Below, piece by piece: positions 34,710 to 47,900 of a stretch of DNA of 64,000 bases. Below the pieces are notes generated by a model that made no database searches, was not told the origin of the DNA, and saw only the letters and a program-made list of their open reading frames with translations. The stretch comes from Varroa destructor. Lineage: Eukaryota > Arthropoda > Arachnida > Mesostigmata > Varroidae. The translations under genes were made by a program, and so were the position numbers. Location of the stretch: the NCBI RefSeq assembly GCF_002443255.2, contig NW_019211459.1, positions 22,310,020 to 22,374,019 of the forward strand, read 5' to 3'. Positions within the stretch are counted from its first letter, which is position 1. Each line of letters starts with the position of its first letter.

Positions 34710-35990
34710 TGCGTCGTGCTTATAAGCGATTGATTCACCTCAGCTGATCCAAACCTGAGCGTCTACCTTAGCCATTGACGACTTCAGCATCACTACGTAT
34801 TCTTGGTCTTCTGCTTAGACGTCCCTCTGCTTTCTATGGCGTTTCTTTAAGCCAACAACGGCGAGTTTGTCGCTTTTGAATTTTCCGCTCACCACTCTGT
34901 CCACCAGGACACACAGACCTGACGAAAAGTCCTATATGTTACCTGTTATATAGACTGCTCGCGACAGAAGTTAGCGTTGTGGCAATGTCGTTGTCACGCA
35001 TCTGCTCTTGTAGCAGCGATGGCCGCCACCTGCTACTTCCAACACCCAAAATCTACCGCTATTGTCACATTTTTTCCGTCCGCCCCGTTTCATTCTGTTG
35101 CATAGTCTATTTTTAGTTGCAGTAGAATTTCCGCTGGCTGCTTTCTTTCCTATTCATCATCTTCATATGATGACTGGCGTGTCATTGCGGCCGTCGCCGT
35201 CGCCAGGTAGCTGAAACGGTGAGTGATGGCTGACGTTGCTACCGCTGCCGTTGTTATACTAATGTGTCCTATTGATAGTCCACTATTGTTATTTGTTGCA
35301 ACCGCTGAGGTCGGAGTGAAGTTGTTCTAGGTGGTCCCAGTGTTAGAGCTGGTTTTAATCTAGCTATCGCTACCGTGTGCGGCTGTGGGGAACTATAGGA
35401 CGGGGCGACTTACAGGAAAATGCCGCCGCCGCCGCCGCCGCCTAGCTGGGGTGTCCAGTGTCCACAGCGAAGTGGCGGCGTTGGGGCGGCGACAGGAGGC
35501 ACTTTGGCTGCGGTGTCGATTGTGGCAGCAGCTGCGATCAGTGCCAACGAACCCCCCCTGTGGACTGCCCCAGTCACTGGCAAAACACAATGGAACAATA
35601 CGACATTATCGAAATATATACTATAGAGACACAAGCGGGGGAAACTGGGGGTGAACGAGCGGAAAATGACGAAGCGAAACAGGGGAATAATATGAAAAAA
35701 ATAGGAAAAGAAAATAGCGCGAAAGAGAAAGACATGGAGAATAGAAACGATAAGTAGAAAAAGATAAAATATATTTATAGATACATATAATCTATATGAA
35801 AAAATGAAATGACGACGACGAATATTGTGTGAATAGAGCTATTTGGCCTGTGCAAAATTTAGTCGGTCGTTGATGTTGCGACGGCCATGCGGAGATCTAT
35901 CTATATGGAGTGCCACTGGTAAGAAAATGTAACCGGCAACAATCATTTGTGCGAGGAATAAAATGGAAAATAGAAGAAATAGCGTTCATC
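34710..35990. other. GC-rich island, no gene recognised
   Basis: A (CCG)7 run at 35421-35443 gives a Pro-rich frame starting with ATG at 35420 (68 codons), but nothing after the prolines resembles a known protein. The island is otherwise featureless to me. Confidence 0.4.
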
Positions 35991-37451
35991 GGACGTAGAA
36001 GATGTTTATTTTATGTGTGTGTGTGGTGTAGAAGGTGTAACTAACAGCGGCCGGTGAATCTCTGAAAGGGCTACAGATATTAATAAACTGCGCCGCAGGC
36101 GGAAGGGGCTATAGGCTGTTTTATAGTTAGTATGTACGTTTTTTTTTTCTTTTTTTTTTTTGTTAATCTTTATTAGCTTTACTCTGTTGTTTGCTTCTGT
36201 TCAAAAAAGGCAAATGAAACTGAAATATATTTTTAATATGCATTGTATATTCGCTAAACCCGTAAGCTTGAGGCTCGACGCACGTCTACTCCCCATCGTC
36301 GAATTCAAAACAGCGACGGGTCAACGCTGTTATTTCATCCATTATAATACGATACTTCGTATAGAAACCAGCGTTCTATCTATGACCGGCTCTGCGCGAT
36401 TATTTTATCTACTGCTAAACTAGTGATACGGTGTGCTGGGGCTGTGTCGCGGCCGCCCCCGAGGGGCTGCGCAATACTATAATAGCTTCGGTAGAAAAAA
36501 AACAGTAAGACGTTGCCTGGCTAATGAGTAATTCCATAATATAATACCTGTCTTTCTAGATAGAGGGAGCCATTTGTTGATAGAGGGACTAAAACATGTT
36601 GACGCTAACCTCACGTTAATGTAATATTGTCATATAAGAAAAGAAACATTATTAAAAAAAGTCGATCTTTGATGATTAGGATAAAACAGCGTACCCTCGC
36701 TGAAGATCATCAGGTGATTCAATATTAACTTGATATCATTTGTGATAACGGGAAATATGTTTCATTCAAGGTGACATGTTGGCTGTTCGGACCTTTTAAT
36801 TGTCTATTGATTTATTTAAATAGACAAATCGATGGGTTTGAAGTTCGGTAAAGCTCACGCAGAACATGTAGCAACCCTGGCAAAATAGGACGGGGAACAT
36901 ATTTGACCTTAGACCTACGTATGTGTTGATTTCCACTGAGAGGAACTCATTTCTCCGATTTTATGGTGTCTCGCCAACACGCTGGACCATTCTATAATGA
37001 ATGCAGCTTAGTCCGCTACTTCAACCGCACCAACGCGAATGAGTACTTCAATCCATTGACGGAGTTGACCAAGGGCCTTATTTCAAGCAAATGATAGCAA
37101 TCTGTGTAAAGAATTCTGATGGTGTGGGAGATCCAAAGAAGATATTTGCTTTGTCAAACATTTGCAGTGGCAGTGCCAGATCAAGGATTGCTTTCAGGTC
37201 GTTGTAAAAACAACATAACTACCCGAATGTCGCCAACGATTTTTTTTTTGACGGTTTGTGTCATCGTTCACTGCTCGTCGCGTCCTTTCCCCCGCAGAAG
37301 ATCTGTCCACAGTGTCACCTGTTTGTCGCTGATGGCGCCCTAACACTGTATGAACAGCTCATATGCTAAACAATATTTCTCCATCAGACGCCAGATCGTT
37401 TACAGGCAGCGACAATAAATGCGTGGACATTTTTTGTCTTCCTTGAGCATT

Positions 37452-37467
37452 GCACGCGATCGCGTGC
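37452..37467. repeat. Perfect 16-base palindrome
   Basis: GCACGCGATCGCGTGC equals its own reverse complement. It is CpG-rich in an otherwise AT-rich area. Confidence 0.9.
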
Positions 37468-37653
37468 GTCTGTTGGTGACTAAATGTGCTTCTTTAACTA
37501 TTTAAGTTTTTGATATGTGTGTGCCCAGCGTACGACGGATTTTTTTTTTTTTATGGCCAACTGGCGCCGTGGTGGCGTGTGCCAGAATAACAAAAAATGA
37601 AACTTAGAAATAAGAAGACGGAAGAAAACTGAAGTTGGCCAAAGAAATTATGT

Positions 37654-37678
37654 ACTTAAATTGTACGCCAATTTAAGT
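37654..37678. repeat. Hairpin, 10-base perfect arms, 5-base loop
   Basis: ACTTAAATTG and its exact reverse complement are separated by TACGC. The stem is AT-rich. No run of T follows and no gene is nearby. Confidence 0.85.
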
Positions 37679-38994
37679 TCGTCAGGAAATCTGAATGACT
37701 GTGAGCTCTCTGATGAGGCACGGTCTGTATAAATTCAGTGTGAAAATTTAGCAGAAGGTTGCACGCGGTCCTATCATTCGCTTGTACTATTGATGACTCG
37801 ACATGTCCTGCAAATTACTCTCAATGGCACTCTACCAATCTAATAAGCTGACTAAAAGAAAGTTTTATTTTATCGTTGTCGTACATTATGTCGTACATTA
37901 TAGGTCAGCGAAATTATGACGCACAAACGTCATCAACGATGACCAGGTCGCTTGAACAATGATAAATCGGTAGCAAAAATTGTAATGAACCACGTCCATT
38001 GACCGCAACATGTGGCGACTGGCATCCTAAACCTAAAATACATATAAGCTAGAAAAAAGGGTCCTCGTCCGCTCTAAACCTAGCGCAGCAAATCTGACTT
38101 CAATAGCAATACCTCAGCTTCAATAGCCTTCGCAGATGGAAAAACAGTTATGCGAACTCGTACTACTGTCACGCATGTCGTCCACTCTAGTTGCAAGACA
38201 GGATGAACTGACCTAGTATGCTTTTGGCATGAACTATCTTTACTTAGGTGCTTCAGCTTGTTTTAAGGTTCATTTGACATAAACCTGGTAGATCCGAAGG
38301 GTCCGTTCCTTGTGCAGGCTTAATTTACGATACGCGAACATCAGTGCAATAGTCATGGCTGATTCGTGTTTCCTGAATTACTTCGGATACATGGAAAACA
38401 CGCTTGCTACACGAACTGGCAGAATTAATCAGTCGTATCAGTTTCCATCGAGACGTTCAGCCTTTACCGGAAAAGCCAAAAAGGCCATGGCCCCCGTTGG
38501 CAAATACTCCTTTACCTATCTTTAGTAGTAAAGGGCGACGAATCACAGAATGATACAAATGTGCACAATAAAACTTCGACTGGCCATTTTTTTTTTTACT
38601 AAACAGAGAGGTTCAAATGATCACGCCGACCGAAACGCCTCGATCATTTATCTCGCTCGCGTATTTCACGTCCGCCTGCAGAGACAATCCCTTGGACAAA
38701 CTGGCCTTTGTCTTGTCATTATAAACTTTCCAGTTTATGTTATTTCTACAAGTTAAGCCATAATGTCATCTTGAGTTCCTGAAACCGATTTAGCAGTATG
38801 CTCATGTGATTTATTCAGAATGTTCATTACGCTGCTTTACTGCAGCATAGCAGTATTTTATATATACATATAGCAGCGGTAGATTAAAAGGAAGCAGTAA
38901 CTCGAATTTCGCAATATTCGATTCTTAATTTTTTCGAACTACTAAAACAGCTATATGGGCACTTCCGCTTTAGCTTGACTATCCAGGAGCTAGC

Positions 38995-39012
38995 AAAAAA
39001 AAAAAAAAAAAA
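38995..39012. repeat. Poly-A run flanked by CTAGCAAAA direct repeats
   Basis: There are 18 A in a row. The string CTAGCAAAA occurs at 38990-38998 and again at 39013-39021, immediately flanking the run. This could be slippage, or the worn end of a retroposed copy with a short target-site duplication; no body of an element is visible. Confidence 0.7.
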
Positions 39013-40299
39013 CTAGCAAAAACAACATTAAAAGTGGTGCGTTAACCTAGTGATTTTCATTAATAGTAAAGTTTGATATCTCGCGTAGAAAAAGTAAGGT
39101 AAGCTCAGGTCGTATGACCTGCCAGAACAGTCAGTAGGGCATATCATATGATCTCCGTTAATAGACGATTCATAGAGTTCTAAGTGAATCATTTAGTATG
39201 ATTTTTTTTTTCATATAAAAAGAGAGAAAATTTCTTTCAACCTTTCACAGATTAACACTGAGCTCTTGGCGAACCACGTCGGGTAGATACACCATAGATC
39301 CTGTTTGACGTCCGCCCCCCAAACAGGAGATTCCGCAAAATCGTTTCTGAAGTTACTGTATTGAGTAAATTACTACCTCTGGACCTATCAAAGGTGAACT
39401 AACATAGAAAAATGGAAAATGTCCTTGTTGAAAAAAACAAGAAAAACTTGAGCTTGTGCCATATGTGCGAAAATAATCCCAGACTTTAATTTCCACCATG
39501 GAGAAAATAGCAGATCGATTGTGCCATTAGGCAGGAAGAAGCAGATCTTTGAATAGATTGCCGTTTGTGCTATTCACACGTACAAAGAATCGGTTTAATT
39601 CCTATTGCTACTGGACAATTCCACTTCCTGATAATGTATCATTTACAGACCATCTTTGTGCTGCCGTCATAGGGGGAAGATATAGTATGGCGATATCTTC
39701 TGTTACGCCAGTTCATAGCCTGATGGTGGATCACTCCCTTAGCGTTTGACTAATAGTTACACACCCAATGCAGACGATCCGTTATGAACAGTTTCTTGTC
39801 GGTAGACAAGACTGCTCATCCATAGCCATTAGTCGATCATAGACTTGACAGTTACAATGCAGTGTTTGCAAGTATCGATGGTCCGAGAGAGAGATAGAGT
39901 TTCAGTTGAGTCTAATCACAGACCCGCCTCTTTGTGTATATACAAACCCACACGACGAGGACTGCTGTTACTCTAAGCAGTACTCCTGCCATGGAGAAAC
40001 TTGCATATAGTGTACTGTGATCAGTAAGGCACCAATACTATTATGCTATACGTCTATGTTTGGTACGAGTGTAAGAAATCTGGGTGTTCCTGACATCGCC
40101 GTCACTATCGTCACTACAACTGCAGACATTGGAGAATCAGATCCCGATAAGAGCGCCCGGACTCTTAACTTGGTGTTTAGCTCGCTGTTTTTCTTCCAGT
40201 TTCATCTCCTTTCCTGTGAACAGGCTTTGTATCACTCGCACTCTATCAGGCCACGTACCTAGACAGATTGTAGGCCAGGCTCTTTTGTCCCCTGGGCTT

Positions 40300-41250
40300 G
40301 TTTGCGATAGTTACCAAGGAAGAAGTGCAGAAATAGTGTAGCAGCAAATAGATGTGAGGGCGTGCGTGTCTCTTGGCTTCAATCCCTCTTTTCTCTCACT
40401 TCCTACCTCTGCGTGTTGCCTTTCTTTCGCGCGGCGTGAAACTACGCTCGAACAGAAGGCAGCTGCCGGCTTGCCGCAGTTACCGGCAAATGTGGGCGGA
40501 TGTTGAGGGACATCCAACAATGAGCGCCGAAAACCGCCGAATAGGCCCAATGGTCACAAGCAAGCGGCTTGCAAAAGGACTTACTCGGGCCGCGAGTGCC
40601 TTTGCGACTAGGGCAGGCGGACAAACCAGCAGGACAAAGCTAAATGGCGGGAAGCTGAACAAAACCGGAGCGACTCGAATCTTGTCCGGGTCAACGAAGA
40701 CGAGGAAGAACAGCGAGGATGCCAGGGCACGTTGTATGTAGTATGGCGGGTGCACATGGAGGCGGCGCGCACGGTCTGGTGGTGTCTCCGCGCTGGTGGA
40801 ACGAACCCCCTACTGGAACAACTATAGCCACTAACACCCATAGGGCAATAGGCCGACAGCTACTACCGGTTGTGGGTAGTCACCGGCTGTCGGCTACTTC
40901 CGCCGATAGCGACCATATTGATGGACCTTAACTGTGCGGGCCACAAATGCGCTCTGCGTAAATCGCTGCTGTCACTCTCTCTCAGGCCGGCGCTCACTTG
41001 CAGTTCACACACAGCCGCCGTTGTGGCTGTGGGTTATATCTGCGGAAGCTGCTGCTGCTGCCAGGGATATCACCACTCAGACGTCTGCTAGGTAACCAAA
41101 GAACAGACGCCAGCGAAGAGTTCGGATAGACGAGACGCTGCCGATGCTGGGTGATGCCATTGGTCGTTGGTTACCGTTTTGGTAACGGTTTGCGCCGGAC
41201 CTGTCAGTCTAAGGGGTGAACGTCACGGATTGCCTCGTTGCGATGTCGTG
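40300..41250. other. GC-rich island, no gene recognised
   Basis: Overlapping frames on both strands (for example 40373-40741 plus and 40480-40755 minus) show no domain, and the first of these starts with TTG. A GC-rich hairpin lies at 40852-40894: GCCGACAGC pairs with GCTGTCGGC, and an inner ACTACC pairs with GGTAGT. Confidence 0.4.
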
Positions 41251-42880
41251 TCGGGCGGCATTATGTACAACACAGGCACTTGCTGATAACATAAGTTCCT
41301 GCTCAACGCGAAAATCTGTTGTATACGATAGGTTTGGAGCCGTTACCAGGTGGCTTGTGGGAAGGAGATGCTGGCAGAGATGCAGCAAATGAAAGCTAGA
41401 TTTACCCGTGCGCTCATATTGGTGTCACCTGAACTATTCGAAGCAATCTGAAAGTTGGCCACGTTCCTAAATCAGCTAGGTGTTCCACGAATACGATGTC
41501 CTACCATATCGATGTTTCGGTATAGATTTACAATGTCATTGTGCTCAATTTCAAAGGTGCATCTCACAATATACCGTGTTGTGGCGTAAGGACGGATCAG
41601 GCGATGATGAAACTATTATATTTCTCGGAATTTTCCACCATAATCGCTTTTCGTACAGTAAATATTCTCAAATTCAATAAAATGGGTAATATTATCGATT
41701 TGCATACAATCATTTGGGTCATTCAAGCCGCAAGCAGCTCTGCGACTCGCTCCAAACGTTCTATCCTGCAATCGTTTTCTTGACAAAAGTACGAGTGAGC
41801 GAGCTGACGCTGTCACGTCAAAACTCTTTGGACTCTCGTTTAAAAATGCTCCATACAGATTAACCTAACGAATTCAAATCTGGGCCTTTCGACGATCATA
41901 TATGTCCGCCCCAAAACATTGTTATGTTCTGAAGTGCCCAGTCCACACAAATTGGCTTGTGTGAATCGATGCAGCATCTTATTGAAAGACATATGGTCTT
42001 TTTTCAAATATGTTCAAATACTCAGCTATTTACGGTTACAGATTCACCTGTAAAACACGCAGGCGAAGTCCTTTAGCGGTACGTTCCAAGAAGTAGCGTG
42101 ATGGCATAATAGTCTTCATTACTGGACACCATAACAAGAATATTTGCTGCCGAGAATTTGCTTCTGCTATCAAATACTGAATCACACTAGTTAAATCTCT
42201 TTGTTCTATTACTTTCAGAGAGTATCTGCCTGACTTTTAGTACATATAGCCTCTGCTCGAGGCCTACGTAAACAATCGGTTGCGCGGGATGCTCATTTAC
42301 CTCAGATCTTTTCATTAGTGCTTTCATATAAACATGAGCAGGATCAATAGAAATGCACTTTTGAATCAACGACGATCAACTTTAAAGTCTGCACCATTTT
42401 TCCGCCGGTGTAAGTTTTCCTTTGTGTTAAACTAGAACCTGTTTCCGGGTTTTGTGTAGCCGCTCATTTATTTGCAACCCAGAACGCTATCGACGTGGGG
42501 TGCCCCAGAAGCTCCGATGAATGCCCCGAAGTCTCGATGACGGGGTCCAAAGCGAACGAATTGAACGATAGCTAATTTTTGTTCAAAGTATGAGAACAAC
42601 GGTTGTTCGCCATTACGGATTTATTGCTTTCTCTGAGTTTCGGCTGCTAACAAGGGTAGCAGACAAATACATCACACCTATTGCGACGAAGAGCTCACCA
42701 GTGTTTAGGCTAATTACCCTTAGGTCTTTTATAAGATTAGCGGTTGCTATTTGGGATCGTCCCTAACAACGCACAGCTAACAAACAGTTTACGTAAATAA
42801 AGAAATATATCAAACATTTATCATATTGTTGTGTTTACTTTTGCAACTTACTCATAATAAGTGTGCCTGTACAAACATAT
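41250..42880. other. Non-coding stretch, nothing recognised
   Basis: No gene recognised. Two imperfect 19-20 base tandem copies (TGCCCC...TCGATGA) lie at 42501-42540. Confidence 0.4.
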
Positions 42881-42882
42881 TC

Positions 42883-42902
42883 GGGGGGGGGGGGGGGGGG
42901 GG
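42883..42902. repeat. Poly-G run (20 G)
   Basis: An uninterrupted G20 tract. Such runs are rare, prone to quadruplex formation and hard to sequence, so the length may be inaccurate. Confidence 0.95.
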
Positions 42903-42909
42903 TAATGAA

Positions 42910-44860
42910 ATCTCAGCTGTGCATAACTTCTGATTTTTCAGTGGTTCAGTCACCCCATCTCTTCCTCTTGCTAAAGTTATCAAGATATTATTGGCGCAAG
43001 CAACGGGAGGCATTTCAAGAGTGGGGAGTAACGCAATTAACGTACACCCTCGAGCCTTCCATGGTCAACGGCGTAAGCGCTTGTGGAGTCCAATGTCTTT
43101 TTGTCTTGTGTCACTGCTCAATAAAAATGAACAGATAGGCAAATAAATGCATGTAAAGGATAGTTCGTTAGAAATTGATTAGTCGCAGTTGTCTCATCGG
43201 CTTGCCCGAACGGGGCCGGTAAGTTGGGGCAGGCTGTCTCCTAAAGACAGTGACGCCAGCGAAGCCGTAGCACCCAGCATCGCCGTCCTCCCGTCTGCCG
43301 GCACCGAGGGCCTATGTGAAGTTGATGAGGAAACTGTACATTTATTGTTTTTCCTTGTCAACGTATTGGCGGACAAGGTAGGGCATCGAAACCGCGTTCC
43401 TCATTCGTAGACAACATGAACATCGCAACGGTCGTAGACTTAAGCGTTCATCAGCTGATGAGCTGCAAAGGCTGCTACTTTGTCGAAGAACCGTTGAAAA
43501 CGAGGGAAGTGTACGCAACAGCTGTCAAATTGGGCGGGCCGGTCGGTGCCCACTACATAGACATCGTGCAATTATTTTGAGTAATTAAGGTCGAATGAAT
43601 GGTGCTACGAGGAATATAGCAGCCCATAGAAATTCGGTCCGTGTTCCACTGGAGGCATATTTCAATCTATGCAGGGTATGATAAGGTTATACCGACAGTT
43701 TGAAGTAAAAGTCACCTGACAGTTGGAGAATCTACATTTGACCTCACTTAAAATCAGCGGAGATGCGCAGATAATTGCAATAAATAATGGATTTATCAGC
43801 AGATTTTTGTAATAATGACTCTCCGGCTCTCAAGTAACTTGTTTTCAATTGTTATACGACTTTTTCCGCCCCCTATGAATATAGTGTGTGCTTATGGCTA
43901 TCGGCAAATATGTCTAAGGTTTGCCGTCCTATTTCGTCATAGGTAGTACCTTCGGTCTAGCCTCTAGTTACCCGTCCTCCACTGACTTTTATAACGGAAG
44001 TCAGAAAATAATAAATAGCTGCCAGGTGATGCATTGCCAGTCTCGGACCAACGGCATAAGCATATATACACACTCCTTTCATAGATTTGTTTTTACTTAC
44101 CTATTTCCTTCTTTATAAATGATTCCATTCGCCAGTCTCCTATCACGTTTACGTTGCACTGGGAATTCGTTCAAGGCTTGCTCTTCAACAACATATGACG
44201 AAGTCCTTCCATCTGAAGTACGATGTACTTTTTTCTGCTGAAATGGTTATGACTATTATTACTAATTACTTTTTTAAGAAGCTTTGTAACGGATGAGATT
44301 GGGATGACTAATCAACTATTGACATGTGTTTACGAGATTAACGTTTGCAAAGCTGGGTCCCATAAATAAATAACGACTGTATGTGTTTAATTCTATTGTT
44401 GCGGTTGTTGTTGGAGTCGGAAGACTGTTGATTCAGTATAAGTCCGAGTAGGACAACAACATATTTACGCGAGCAATAAAATCCGACTTGAGTGCCAATG
44501 GCTAGTCTAGTAAGGGCCGCACCCTCTGCCTCATTGCTGTAGGTAGGGGCAAACAACCTCAAATCAGACTCGAGTCTCCTTTCCTAGCTAGAGCCCAAGT
44601 CCAAGCCTTGTTAGCCACCCAGAACACCCCCTCTGATAGCGGTGACGCGGTCGGTACCTTTGGATGAAACCCGACCCGATCGGAGATTTGGTGGGAGCTA
44701 CACAACTGCGGGAGATAAGAAGCTCTGAGAAAGAAGAAGAACCGACAGCAATAGCAGCTGTCTGTATGCGTGCTCGGGAAATTGAAACTGGGTTTGGAGG
44801 GGGGCAAAGAACTGTGGGCTGAATATGCAGAATTAGGATTGCTTACCTAGTCTTCGTCGT
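42910..44860. other. Non-coding stretch, small GC-rich island at 43.2 kb
   Basis: The only part with coding-like character is about 43245-43377, described as a finding. The remainder is AT-rich without recognised features. Confidence 0.35.
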
Positions 44861-44939
44861 TGCGGTCGTCTAGCGGTAAAACCTGCTAGGCTGCTTGCAC
44901 GTTAGCAGATCCGAACTCCGCCGCTCGCAGAAGCAGTTG

Positions 44940-47900
44940 TTCGTGGACACCAATTTCAGAATCAGATGTTCCCGATGAACTCGAGTAAAGACAGCGTGGG
45001 CCAGACGCTACTCTCTCTATCGCATAGCCGTGCTGGAATCCAACCCAATACGATGTTACACTGCATTGGCCTAAATTCTAGCGTGTTCTACGAAGGACTG
45101 CGTCTACCTCTCCTGGCCTTAAAATGGGACGATGTTAAAATCATACAGGACATGCCGAACGTGTCCTATAGGTGAGCACAGAGTGTGCTGCAGAGTCAGT
45201 TGATGATGTTGCGATGGTCCCAAATTCTGGCTGTTCTTCTCTGAATCGAGGACAACGAGCTAAGAAACTCACTCACTTTGACTTACTGGCAAAGTTTTCG
45301 ATCTATCTGGGCGGAACAGAGATAGGGGTACGGCAGGACTGCGCCCCCGTCCGGTTTGTCAGCCGACCCCAGACAGCTCCTTATACATCTCTCTCTGTCC
45401 TTTTATCTTTCTGTAAGAGTCACTGTTTACCATGCGGCTATACAAGAAAGTGCCGGTCTGCAGGGAAGCGACGAGCGGACGAATATGCTTTCTTCTTTGA
45501 TCGCGGGGGAGCGGCCCATTGCCGCTGTCGGATTTAGGTCGACGTTGTTCGTGGCTCCTTGTGCGACTAGGGCTCAAATGTAAAGTCAATCAGTTGGACG
45601 GACGGATGTATGGATGGGGCCAAAGCGGGCACAGAACGTGGAGTAAAATTACCACGGCTTAGGGCATGGCTCGTGTTGGCGACATTCAATAACAACAACT
45701 CGTTGTTACATCTTGATGAAAACCATGAAGACTGATTTGATTGGGCGGCTAGAAAGGTGGGGCAAAGGGATCAAAAAGAGGCATGTGGCAAGAAAAGCAC
45801 ATAAAAGCAACAACCTGGTATGGCTTTTATCATATGCATTCAACAGTAAGTTGGTCGTCGTTTAGCTGTCGTGGATTTATTGGATATGGATTGTGTTACT
45901 GAATCCAAAGAGGCGTTACTAAGAGAACGTGTGTGCTCCATACCTTCCAGCCTATATAAGGACATCAGAATGGGATTATATTTAGAGTGCTGCCCTATAG
46001 GCTATGACATATAGGCCAGAAAATAGTAACTTCTGTTAAAAATTGTAGCGGACTGTTTTGCGCTATAAACTATAAATAAACAGCAGCTTTCTAAAATCAG
46101 TATTGAAATTAGCATTGTCGCACATATGCTAATATTACTGAAACATAGTAAATCTCATTGCGGTTCATCGTTTGTATGTCCACCATGTTTAGCACATATA
46201 TATATATATTATCTTCTTACAATCTCAGCGTGAAATGGGCTTGAGTCGTTATCCTTTCTAGCCGTCGTCCTTACGTCTACGACATAGTTCGTAGTAGTGA
46301 ACGTTCTATAGTGAACGTATTCCTGAATATTAGTTCTCTTGGAAGTGCCATTAAAAATTTCGTAGCCCTAGCCTTTCTTTTATAGCCACAGCTACCATAT
46401 TATTTATTTATTTATTGTGCGTCTTATATATATATAGAAGACGTCTTCCTTTATCTTTTGTTTCGTAGACTGTATCTAAAAAAAACAGATAGCTCCCGGT
46501 ATTATTTGAAGATCGCTAGATATGTTATTCTTGGCCGCCAGATGTACTCAATATTGTCGCATCTACCGCGACCACAGCCTCAATGTGGGAGTTAACACTG
46601 TTCTTTCTTCACGCCGTAAATAACCTTTACAATAATTACTATGTATTAAGCGATAGTGGTGGATATAAAAAGGTGGTTAAAACGTCGCCCACAGACGCTA
46701 CATACAAACAATTGCAACTGAATTTTGAGGTGGTAATAGGCCAAAGGCCGTAAAAATTCGAGGGCTCAAAATGGCTTAAAGATCCAAAAGGTGCAAACTC
46801 AAAAAGACTAACTGTTCGAGCCGGTCTAGACCACTTAACTGGCACTAAATACTCTCCTTTCCAAAATGGCCATTAACCTTTGCATAAAAAATTCAAGTGG
46901 GTGTATCAAAAATGACTTTTCAAATCATTTTAATGATTTTTTAATGACATTTAAATATATCCCCTACTGAGGATTTTTCGGTCCCCCATAGGGAAATATC
47001 TATTGGATTTTTCAGAGGCCGCACGAAACTTGGCAATAACGTAAGCCGTCGATATCTGGCAAAAAAAATTAGCTTTTCAATTCCTGTAGAGATTCGTTAG
47101 TAACGAAGATACTGGATAATACTGATCCTTGGTCATACCGGGAAAACGAAAAGACGCACCGTCTTCGCCTTTCCGCTATAATGAATTTGTTATTTTGTTC
47201 CAAAATTCCAAATAAACGTATTTTTGCTGTGGCAAATAGCTCGGTATATGTACACAAGAAGTATTCTGAAAAAAAAAACGCCAGCAATGTTACTGTGATA
47301 AAGTTCCGCGGGGGAGGAATGGTGTCCAAACGGCTTAAAGCTAGTGTCATCGCTGCCAGTGGCAAAAACGATCCAAAAGTCTTTTGCTATTGAGCTTTCA
47401 GCCCTTCAGCTTATCGTGATGAGCCGTTCCGAGCAAAAACGTCACTCATCGTTGTGGCTGAAGAATCTAGCTAGACAGTGTCGTAAATGCTTCAGCGAAC
47501 CTCATTAGGTAATCTCGAAACAAGTACGTAGAAGTTGCAATTCAAAAAGAACCGTCTACAGTGGTGGTTTGAAGGTAAGTTTGAGCACTTCTAGCGTCGA
47601 ATGTATCGTACGTACCGGACGTCAATAGGATTGTATACGGTAATGTAAAATGTTTTTGTCAAACTTTGTTACCTTGGCTCGTTCTCCAAGCATGCTTTGA
47701 AAAAGCCATATAGCGTTCAAAAGCGGGCCGTTTCAAAACCGACTCTTTCAGATGAAAGCGAATGGGTAAGAAATATATAGAGATAAATTGCGTCATGTCA
47801 AATGCGGGGCTAAATCCGAGACTGAACGAGACTTGCTAAGAATCTCGAGTAATTTTATCACAATGCATTATTATCATGAGACTCCGGAACGTCCCACATG

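Larger units (their letters stand above)
36000..40300. other. AT-rich non-coding stretch with small palindromes
   Basis: No gene recognised. It holds a 16-base CpG-rich palindrome (37452-37467), a hairpin with 10-base arms (37654-37678), a doubled 12-base unit GTCGTACATTAT (37878-37901) and a poly-A run (38995-39012). Confidence 0.4.

Noticed and set aside
35420..35626. Proline-rich ATG frame
   Set aside because: The prolines come from a CCG microsatellite; the remainder matches nothing and neighbouring frames are equally open.
38284..38305. Similarity to the microRNA miR-10 (TAGATCCGAA)
   Set aside because: Only ten bases agree, the seed differs and no matching hairpin arm was found.
44905..44920. 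Similarity to miR-100 (AGATCCGAACT)
   Set aside because: The seed region differs; the string is better explained by the tRNA-like context or chance.
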